Source: Treponema sp. (GTDB lineage: Bacteria > Spirochaetota > Spirochaetia > Treponematales > Breznakiellaceae). Taken from it: a stretch of DNA of 38,047 nt. This document shows positions 31,517 through 38,047 of the stretch, piece after piece; the stretch's first letter is position 1, and the number at the start of each line of letters is the position of its first letter. A model generated the notes under the pieces. That model made no database searches. It had not been told where the DNA came from and worked only from the letters and a program-made list of their open reading frames with translations. The translations under genes and the position numbers were made by a program. The stretch covers positions 1-38,047 of the forward strand of contig WQSN01000026.1 of NCBI GenBank assembly GCA_009787835.1. The letters are read 5' to 3'.

Positions 31517-33226
31517 ATGTCTTCGCTTGTTTCAAAAGTAAACAAGAAACTCGAAACTGCTTTTGGCGGTAAAGTACGGGCTGTCTTAAATGACGGATGC
31601 CTTTATCTGACAGGTGAACTGCCTGATTGGGATGATGTTGTCCGCGCAGGACTCATGTCTGTTAACAAAAAAAAATACACAGTAGTAAATGATATTGTAT
31701 TTACAGGCGGAAAAAAAACTGAAATGAGTCTGCCGTCTGTATCAGGTAAAATTCTTGAAGGCAAAACTCCTGATGTATTGATTATCGGCGGCGGTGTTGT
31801 CGGGTGCGCCATAGCGCGTGAACTTACGCGCTATAAACTTGATGTCATGCTTGTTGAAAAAGAACACGATGTGGCTTTGCACGCATCGTCGCGAAATGAC
31901 GGAATGGTTCATCCCGGCATTGATCTGCATAAAGGCCAGCTAAAGAAAAAGTACAATGATGCAGGAAACCGGATGTACGGAGCTTTGTGCATGGAGCTTG
32001 AAGTTCCGTATAGAAACACAGGCCAATATTTGTGTTTTACAGACGGTTTACTAAAGCCGGCGGCAATCGCTTTTCTGCTGCACTGTAAATTGATTGGACT
32101 TCCCGCACAATATATCAACCGGAAAAAACTTTCAGAAAAAGAGCCTAATCTTAGCGATAAAATCAAGTTTGCCCTTTTTTTTCCCGCAGCTGGTATGGTG
32201 TGCCCATATGGCTTAACAATCGCTTACGCGGAAAACGCCGCAGACAATGGTGCGAAAATTTACCTTGATACCGCCGCGCTTGATATTGAAGTAAAAGATA
32301 ACAAGATCGAAAGCGTACTGACAAACCAAGGCAGGGTATTTCCTAAACTGGTAATTAACGCGGCCGGAGTCTATTCAGAGGAAATCGCGCAGCTGGCGAA
32401 AGACCGTTTTTTCTCAATTCATCCAAGACGCGGAACCAATATTATTTTTGATAAAAAGGCATCTTACGCGGTCAGGACAATCGCATCACCCTATGAAAAA
32501 CTCGAAGCCGCCTGTGCAAAGAAAGCTCATTCAAAAGGCGGCGGTATTATGCACACTGTAGATGATAATCTGCTTGTTGGTCCCAATGCGGTAGAAATAT
32601 TTGAAAAGGAAAATTTTTCAACACACAGGGAAAGCATTGAAGCGGTTCTGGAAAAACAGCGCAGGATCGCCCCTGATCTTCACGAACGGGATATAATTTC
32701 ATATTTTACCGGTATCCGCGCTCCGACTTACGAAGAGGACTTCATTGTTTCTTATGGCAAATGGACTAAAAACATTATTCACGCTGCGGGCATCCAGTCG
32801 CCAGGTTTAACCGCCGCGCCGGCCATTGCCAGGGATGTTTCAAAAATGGCGTCTGAATTTCTTAACGCGGGAGTTAACGGGCAGTTTAATCCGGTGCGAA
32901 AAGCCATAATCCGCGCTGCGGCGCTGCCGCAGGAACAAAGAAATGAACTGATTAAAAAAGATCCTGATTACGGTGAAATAATCTGCCGCTGCGAAGAGAT
33001 AAGCCGGGGCGAAGTTCTTGCCGCCCTGAGAAGGAGCGTCCCCTGCGACACAACAGACGGAGTTAAGCGCCGTGTGCGCCCGGGAATGGGCAGATGCCAG
33101 GGAAGCTTTTGCGGTCCGCGTGTGGCGCAGATTATCGCCGAAGAAAAGAAAATTCCCCTGATCGGCGTAAAAAAAATGTCGCATAACAGCGGAATACTGC
33201 TGTGCGACAACAAGGAAAATGTATGA
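31517..33226 (+). CDS. GlpA-like FAD-dependent oxidoreductase with N-terminal BON-like domain
   Basis: 569 residues from the ATG at 31517; an upstream ATG at 31469 would read through the promoter. Residues 1-70 look like a BON-type module (VRAVLNDGCLYLTGELPDWD...YTVVNDIVF). Then the dinucleotide motif DVLIIGGGVVGCAIAREL near residue 90 and a DAO-type FAD domain resembling glycerol-3-phosphate dehydrogenase (VEKEHDVALHASSRNDGMVH; KLVINAAGVYSEEIAQLA). At the C-terminus there is a BFD-like [2Fe-2S] domain (EIICRCEEISRGEV, then GRCQGSFCGPRV). The family oxidises glycerol-3-phosphate or similar 2-hydroxy substrates. The stop overlaps the next start (ATGA). The N-terminal fusion is unusual to me. 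Confidence 0.88.
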   Translation: MSSLVSKVNKKLETAFGGKVRAVLNDGCLYLTGELPDWDDVVRAGLMSVNKKKYTVVNDIVFTGGKKTEMSLPSVSGKILEGKTPDVLIIGGGVVGCAIARELTRYKLDVMLVEKEHDVALHASSRNDGMVHPGIDLHKGQLKKKYNDAGNRMYGALCMELEVPYRNTGQYLCFTDGLLKPAAIAFLLHCKLIGLPAQYINRKKLSEKEPNLSDKIKFALFFPAAGMVCPYGLTIAYAENAADNGAKIYLDTAALDIEVKDNKIESVLTNQGRVFPKLVINAAGVYSEEIAQLAKDRFFSIHPRRGTNIIFDKKASYAVRTIASPYEKLEAACAKKAHSKGGGIMHTVDDNLLVGPNAVEIFEKENFSTHRESIEAVLEKQRRIAPDLHERDIISYFTGIRAPTYEEDFIVSYGKWTKNIIHAAGIQSPGLTAAPAIARDVSKMASEFLNAGVNGQFNPVRKAIIRAAALPQEQRNELIKKDPDYGEIICRCEEISRGEVLAALRRSVPCDTTDGVKRRVRPGMGRCQGSFCGPRVAQIIAEEKKIPLIGVKKMSHNSGILLCDNKENV

Positions 33227-34503
33227 TGGCTGCATCTTATGATACAGCGGTTATAGGCGGCGGTCCTGCCGGGCTCGCGGCGGCTCTTGCCTCGGACAGA
33301 AGCGGAGCGAAGACGCTTTTAATTGAACGTGAAGCGAATCTTGGCGGCATACTGAAACAGTGCATTCATGACGGGTTCGGCCTTGTAAGGTATAACGAAA
33401 AACTTTCAGGACCAGAGTATGCGCACAGGTTTATTTCGCAGCTTGCGGACAGCGGCGTTATGACAGCGGCGCTTACCTTTGTAACAAAAATTGTTAAACA
33501 GCATCAGGGATTTAGTCTTACTTTGGTTAACAGGGAAGGTATTATTAATGCTGAATGCAAAAGCATAGCGCTTGCGTGCGGCTGCCGCGAGCGCACCAGC
33601 CGTCAGGCAGGGATTCACGGCAGGCACTGCGCAGGAGTGCTGACTGCCGGGACTGTCCAGTATTACACTAATATTTTGGGTAAAATGCCCGCAAAACGCT
33701 GCGTGATTCTGGGCTCAGGCGACATCGGTCTGATTATGGCGCGGAGGCTAAAACTTGAAGGTGCGGATGTTGCAGGCGTCTATGAAGCAAAACCTGCGGC
33801 AAGCGGCCTGATGCGCAATGTTTACCAGTGCCTGGAAGACTTTGACATTCCCCTGTATACAGGTAAAACCGTTACGCGCATATTAGGAAGCGGGCGCGTC
33901 AGCGCGGTCGAAGTGTCAGCGGTTGATGAAAACATGATGCCTGTTGCGGGCACTGAACAGATTATTGAATGCGACGCGCTGATACTGTCAGCCGGTCTGA
34001 TCCCTGAAAATGAACTCGCGGAAAGTTTATCGATACCAATTGACAGATGCACAAGGGGACCGGTATCGGATCAAAATTGCATGACAATGCTGGACGGCGT
34101 TTTCTGCTGCGGCAATGCGTTACACGTCAATGATCTTGTGGATTATGTTTCGGAAAGCGGAGAAATCGCAGGACGCGCCGCGGCTAAATGGGCTATGACG
34201 CATGGCGCTGATGGAAAAAGTGATCGCGCTTTCGCCGAAATTACTGCCTGCGACAGTATGCTGTACATTGTCCCGCAGCGGCTCAATATAAATGACCTTG
34301 CCTCCTCGGCAATCATTTATTTCCGTTCAAAGGAGGAAATGAGCAAATCTCTCCTTACAGTAACCCTTGATGGAAATGAAATATTTAAAAAGATATATCC
34401 CCGCCTGCGGCCGCCTGAAATGGAAAGGCTGGAATTTAATTTTAAGGATACTGATATTAAGAGCGGAAGCAAAGTCCATTTTTCCCTGTCGGAGGCTGAA
34501 TGA
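33223..34503 (+). CDS. Pyridine-nucleotide-type FAD oxidoreductase, partner of the GlpA-like protein
   Basis: 426 residues. FAD site DTAVIGGGPAGLAAALASDR at the N-terminus; second dinucleotide motif CVILGSGDIGLIMARRLKLE near residue 165; C-terminal FAD-binding DGVFCCGNALHVNDLVDYVS near residue 290. Several conserved cysteines flank the first domain (ALACGCRERTSRQAGI). In clostridia and thermotogas, proteins of this type sit between a GlpA-like protein and a DUF1667 protein, and are thought to form one complex that passes electrons from substrate to NAD(P) or an Fe-S carrier. ATGA overlaps at both ends support tight coupling. Substrate is inferred only. Confidence 0.87.
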   Translation: MMAASYDTAVIGGGPAGLAAALASDRSGAKTLLIEREANLGGILKQCIHDGFGLVRYNEKLSGPEYAHRFISQLADSGVMTAALTFVTKIVKQHQGFSLTLVNREGIINAECKSIALACGCRERTSRQAGIHGRHCAGVLTAGTVQYYTNILGKMPAKRCVILGSGDIGLIMARRLKLEGADVAGVYEAKPAASGLMRNVYQCLEDFDIPLYTGKTVTRILGSGRVSAVEVSAVDENMMPVAGTEQIIECDALILSAGLIPENELAESLSIPIDRCTRGPVSDQNCMTMLDGVFCCGNALHVNDLVDYVSESGEIAGRAAAKWAMTHGADGKSDRAFAEITACDSMLYIVPQRLNINDLASSAIIYFRSKEEMSKSLLTVTLDGNEIFKKIYPRLRPPEMERLEFNFKDTDIKSGSKVHFSLSEAE

Positions 34504-34865
34504 AACCTAAATCCGCCATTACATGTATTACATGTCCCGCCGGCTGCCGTATAGCAGTTGAAACAGTAAACGGCGAATTTATTATTTCCGGTAATAAATG
34601 CCAAAAGGGAGCGCTGTTCGCGAAAACAGAAATGACATCTCCCTTTCGCTCATTGACAACGACTGTGCGAACTATATTCCCAGATGTGCCTGTATTGCCT
34701 GTGAGAACAAACGGAGAAGTTCCAAAAGAAAAGATAACAGATATAATACGTGAATTATCAGGTGTAATAATTACAGAAAAAATAAGCATCGGTGAAACAG
34801 TTGTTTCTGATGTTTCAGGAACGGGCTGCGATATTATCGCGACAAGCAATATTTTAAAAAGTTAA
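34500..34865 (+). CDS. DUF1667 protein, small subunit of the flavoprotein set
   Basis: 121 residues. N-terminal ITCITCPAGCRIAVE gives a C-x2-C-x3-C cluster, and NKCQKGALFAKTEM provides a fourth Cys; then DUF1667 features TSPFRSLTTTVRTIFP and LPVRTNGEVPKEKI. The four cysteines probably bind an Fe-S cluster or zinc. The stop of the preceding gene overlaps its start (ATGA); the next gene starts 12 bases after its stop. Usual third member of GlpA/FAD/DUF1667 sets. Confidence 0.9.
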   Translation: MKPKSAITCITCPAGCRIAVETVNGEFIISGNKCQKGALFAKTEMTSPFRSLTTTVRTIFPDVPVLPVRTNGEVPKEKITDIIRELSGVIITEKISIGETVVSDVSGTGCDIIATSNILKS

Positions 34866-34877
34866 AGGAGCAAATAA

Positions 34878-36614
34878 ATGGTAAAACCGTATAAGGGCTT
34901 TGAGCCAAAATGGGTTAAAGGCGGGTTTCCTGAAAATTCCTACAGGTCAATTTTTAAATGGGGCGCACCGCAGCAGATAAAAGCGCCAAAGGAATCTCTT
35001 TATAAAATTTTAAAGGAAAAATTTGATCTTGACGACAGTTTTTTTTCGCAGTACAGGGAAGACCTTGGCTTTGATGAGGTGAAGCTGGATATTCCCTGCG
35101 GGCTTTTACAGGATGATCTTCTGGCGCTAAAAAAAATTGTCGGGGATGAATTTGTCAGGACGGATGATTATGCCCGCCTGTCTGTCGCGTATGGTAAAAC
35201 AATGTACGATATTATGCGGCTTCGCAATAAGCGCGTGGATTCCGCGCCTGATGCGGTTCTTTACCCTGATTCAAAAGAACAGATAGAAAAAATTGTAGCG
35301 TATTGTGCTGATAAAAAAATACCTGTGTATGTTTACGGCGGAGGCTCTTCTGTTACGCGCGGCGTTGAGTGCGTAAAAGGCGGCGTTTCGCTGGATATGC
35401 GGCCAAGATTCAATAAGGTTGTTAAATTTAATGAAACAGATCAGGTAATAACCGTGGAAGCCGGAATGAGCGGCCCGAAGCTGGAAGAAGTTTTGAATAA
35501 CGCTGTAAAACTTTTTGGCGCGAAAAGGGCTTACACAAGCGGACACTTCCCGCAAAGTTATGAATACTCATCTGTCGGAGGATGGGTAGTCACCCGCGGC
35601 GCGGGGCAGAATTCAACTTATTACGGCGTTATGGCAGACATTGTTATCGGTCAGGAGTACGCGACTCCCTCAGGCGTTATTAAAACAGATCGGTACCCAA
35701 GAAAAGCTACAGGCCCCGATGTCGGGCATATAATGATGGGCAGCGAAGGGGCGTTCGGTGTTTTAACGCATGTTTCGCTGCGGTTCTTCCGCTATACGCC
35801 GGAAACAATTAAAAGATTTTCTTATATGTTCGCGGACTGGGAAACCGGGCAGCAGGCGGCAAGGGAAATAATGCAGTCCGAAGCGGGATACCCTTCCGTG
35901 TTCCGCCTGTCCGATCCCGAAGAAACAGAACTGATGATGAGGATGTATAATGTGGACGAAAGCCCGCTGTGCCACCTGTTTAAACTAAAAGGTTTTAAAG
36001 AGGGCGAGATGTGCCTGTACCTTGGTTTTACCAACGGCGAAAAGGGATTTTCAAAAAACTGCGCGAAGAATGTACACAGGATCTGCGGAAGATTCGGCGG
36101 GATGAGCATGACAGGTTATGTGACAAAAGCGTGGGAAAAAGGGCGCTTTAATGATCCGTATCTGCGCGATACCATTCATGATTTTGGAGTGATTACCGAC
36201 ACAATGGAATGCAGCGTCAACTGGAGCAACATGAGCCAGGTACACAGGGATGTGCGCGCCTATTGCAAGTCAAGACCGAAAACAATCTGCATGACGCATC
36301 TATCGCACGTGTACCCGCAGGGCGCAAACCTGTATTTTATTTTTATTGTGCAGATGACAGACCCTGAAGAATTCCGCGTCTTTCACGCGGGAATACTGGA
36401 CGCAATTCAGAAATCAGGCGCGTCTATGAGCCACCATCACGGGATAGGCAAAATGTTCGGCCCGTGGCTTGAAGGTTCAATCGGAAAGAATCAATTTGAT
36501 ATATTAAGGACGCTCAAGAAACATTTCGATCCTGATAATATAATGAACCCCGGCGGCACTCTGGGCCTTGATATACCAGATGAACAGAAACGTATTTTGG
36601 GAAGCGTTTTATAG
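34878..36614 (+). CDS. FAD-linked oxidase, alkyldihydroxyacetonephosphate synthase-like
   Basis: 578 residues. FAD_binding_4 domain with VYGGGSSVTRGVE near residue 155, YEYSSVGGWVVTRGAG near residue 230 and ATGPDVGHIMMGSEGAFGVL near residue 275. The C-terminal half matches alkyl-DHAP synthases, including GANLYFIF (active-site Tyr region) and the His triplet SHHHGIGKMFGPWL (His519-521). The first 90 residues contain WKWG-type FKWGAPQQIK, also found in that family. Human-type AGPS makes the ether bond from acyl-DHAP and a fatty alcohol. In bacteria the role is not proven, and lactate/glycolate-type oxidation is an alternative. AAAGGAG lies seven bases upstream. DHAP could come from the GlpA-like step encoded in the same operon (inference). 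Confidence 0.88.
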   Translation: MVKPYKGFEPKWVKGGFPENSYRSIFKWGAPQQIKAPKESLYKILKEKFDLDDSFFSQYREDLGFDEVKLDIPCGLLQDDLLALKKIVGDEFVRTDDYARLSVAYGKTMYDIMRLRNKRVDSAPDAVLYPDSKEQIEKIVAYCADKKIPVYVYGGGSSVTRGVECVKGGVSLDMRPRFNKVVKFNETDQVITVEAGMSGPKLEEVLNNAVKLFGAKRAYTSGHFPQSYEYSSVGGWVVTRGAGQNSTYYGVMADIVIGQEYATPSGVIKTDRYPRKATGPDVGHIMMGSEGAFGVLTHVSLRFFRYTPETIKRFSYMFADWETGQQAAREIMQSEAGYPSVFRLSDPEETELMMRMYNVDESPLCHLFKLKGFKEGEMCLYLGFTNGEKGFSKNCAKNVHRICGRFGGMSMTGYVTKAWEKGRFNDPYLRDTIHDFGVITDTMECSVNWSNMSQVHRDVRAYCKSRPKTICMTHLSHVYPQGANLYFIFIVQMTDPEEFRVFHAGILDAIQKSGASMSHHHGIGKMFGPWLEGSIGKNQFDILRTLKKHFDPDNIMNPGGTLGLDIPDEQKRILGSVL

Positions 36615-36637
36615 CTTTTTTGACAGACTCAGTAATT

Positions 36638-38047
36638 TCAGTTTTTGGTTTTTCCCTTTCTGAGCAGATTAACCGCATCCTGAGGCGTCGCGGAATCAAT
36701 TACAGCTTCCCTAAGTGTTTCATCTCCCAGAATTGATCCGACAGCGGCAAGAAACTGTACGTGCAATCCGTTGTTTGTTTTGGGAGAGGCTATCAGGAAA
36801 AAGAGCCGTGAAAGCTGTCCGTCCATGGATTCAAAATTGATGCCTGTTTTTTTTATTCCTACGGCTACTGTTGTTTCAATAATTCCGTCTGTCTTTCCGT
36901 GAGGAAGCGCTATGCCGTGAGCCATGCCGGTACTCATATTCTTTTCCCGTTCAAAAATATCCGCTAAAACCAGATCGCGGTTCAGCAGTTTGCCGGCTCC
37001 GGCAAGTAAATCCACAAGTTCGGTAATGATTTCTTCCTTGGACGAGCCTTTTAACTCCATGGTAAAACATTCAGGATCTATCAGCGCAAGCATGTCCTTT
37101 GAAGCGCGGGCGTCGGTATCAAGTAAATCTTTTTTCATTTCCGCGGGATTTGCCGAAGTTTTCAGTTTCTCGATAGAATGCGAAAGCTCAAGGACAACTT
37201 CGTAGATTTCGTTTTTAACAAACGGCATATCGTTTTTGGAAGTTACAATTGTTATCGTTCTTTTTTCGTCTGTTATGCTGATTGTTATATCATCCTTGCG
37301 GGCATGGGAAGCAAGTCCATATTTTATATTCATCGTCCGAACAAAAAACCCTCCCATCCGCAGTTCCTTTAAAAGATTATTCATAACAAGGTCGGCAATG
37401 TGTCCGGATTCAAATTCCCAAATTTCCTTAACGCTGTCTTTGTCTCTTACAGGCTTTCTTGTCCCGCGTCTGCGGATTTTCAGTGATAAACCCAAAAGCG
37501 GAGGAGACGCGATGATGGTAAGGAAGATCATAAAAACAGCGGCAGAAAAAAGCTGATTTGTAAGAGCGCCTGCCGCAAGCCCGATGCCGCATGTAATCAA
37601 GGCTCCCTCGCCGCGCGGAATCATGCCTGTACCGATGCGCAGCGCTCCTGTGCGGTTAAAGCCAAGCAGCAAAGCCGGGCCGCCCGTTCCGATTACTTTA
37701 GAAAGAATAACTGCTAATGTATACACACCCCCGAAGATCAAAACATTGGGCGAAATAATTTCCCTTACATTAACCATCATTCCCATTACCGCGAAAAACA
37801 TCGGTACAAAGAATTCATATAACGGGCGGATACGGTCGCGTATAACATCCGCAATATCGGTTTTGGAAAGTGAAAGCCCGCCGATATACGCGCCGATAAT
37901 AAGCGCCAACCCCTGCTTTTCAAGAAGCCCGGCAAGAATTAAAGCTATGCCAAGGGCAACTATGGAGAAATCCAGAGTATGCTCAAATTTCTTCAGTAAT
38001 GACGCAAGCAGTTTTGAACAAAGCAGAAGAAGAGCGGTAACGCCCAG
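36638..38047 (-). CDS. Cation/proton antiporter with C-terminal PTS EIIA domain, N-terminus cut by window edge
   Basis: 469 residues visible; the frame stays open to the right edge, so the true start lies outside and an internal TTG at 37909 should not be used. The N-terminal part is the C-terminal half of a CPA2-type antiporter, with membrane helices and the motif TGMIPRGEGALITCGIGLAAG. A linker of about 130 soluble residues follows. The last 140 residues are an EIIA-fructose/nitrogen type domain with the phospho-His in MAHGIALPHGKTDGI. The protein would exchange Na+ or K+ for H+ at the inner membrane, perhaps gated by PTS phosphorylation. It is convergent with the AGPS-like gene, 23 bases away, with no clear terminator. 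Confidence 0.9.
   Translation of the reverse strand: MGVTALLLLCSKLLASLLKKFEHTLDFSIVALGIALILAGLLEKQGLALIIGAYIGGLSLSKTDIADVIRDRIRPLYEFFVPMFFAVMGMMVNVREIISPNVLIFGGVYTLAVILSKVIGTGGPALLLGFNRTGALRIGTGMIPRGEGALITCGIGLAAGALTNQLFSAAVFMIFLTIIASPPLLGLSLKIRRRGTRKPVRDKDSVKEIWEFESGHIADLVMNNLLKELRMGGFFVRTMNIKYGLASHARKDDITISITDEKRTITIVTSKNDMPFVKNEIYEVVLELSHSIEKLKTSANPAEMKKDLLDTDARASKDMLALIDPECFTMELKGSSKEEIITELVDLLAGAGKLLNRDLVLADIFEREKNMSTGMAHGIALPHGKTDGIIETTVAVGIKKTGINFESMDGQLSRLFFLIASPKTNNGLHVQFLAAVGSILGDETLREAVIDSATPQDAVNLLRKGKTKN

Overview
The window most likely comes from an anaerobic, host-associated spirochaete of the Treponema group. I infer this from the mix of genes, not from any marker: pyruvate:ferredoxin oxidoreductase, a NuoE/NuoF/HydA-like redox trio, many lipoprotein signals, a Cache-type chemoreceptor, a hybrid kinase with periplasmic binding domains, a PC4/YdbC protein, and a GlpA/FAD/DUF1667 set beside an alkyl-DHAP-synthase-like flavoprotein. 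No rRNA, tRNA, CRISPR array, phage or transposase is visible. Genes at both window edges are cut.

Layout. 1-2796 (-): the N-terminal 932 residues of nifJ. 2942-5140 (-): a chemoreceptor with its own terminator. 5141-5768: a 628-base intergenic region holding divergent repeats, a cobalamin riboswitch and a hairpin-rich leader. 5769-10999 (+): the riboswitch-controlled operon (small lipoprotein, TonB-dependent receptor, binding protein, permease, ATPase), a full outer-to-inner membrane corrinoid uptake route. 11016-11598 (-): a small protein plus nucleotidyltransferase, toxin-antitoxin-like. 11718-15476 (+): MoxR, DUF58 and DUF4129 proteins. 15497-19113 (-): mntP, glnS, an unknown membrane-tailed protein and a Zn-ribbon NUDIX protein. 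19175-19567 (+): a hot-dog thioesterase. 19580-27858 (-): a lipoprotein-like hybrid histidine kinase, the NuoE/NuoF/HydA-like operon, galK and a CDP-alcohol phosphatidyltransferase. 27962-28543 (+): a second NUDIX enzyme. 28611-30943 (-): a LysM protein and a repeat lipoprotein. 31210-36614 (+): a PC4/YdbC protein, then a four-gene flavoprotein operon. 36638 to the right edge (-): a cation/proton antiporter with a PTS EIIA domain.

Three signals stand out. First, about ten transcription units appear leaderless: a sigma70-like -10 box lies 5-9 bases before the start codon and no Shine-Dalgarno is present. Genes inside operons, and a few leading genes with longer leaders, do carry Shine-Dalgarno sites or ATGA overlaps. 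Second, the HydA-like protein keeps all four H-cluster cysteines but has lost the proton-relay cysteine, a stretch before the third ligand loop, and the glycine-rich tail. Third, the cobalamin riboswitch is followed by an array of short perfect hairpins that runs on, in frame, into the unusual N-terminus of an uncharacterised lipoprotein that heads the B12 operon.
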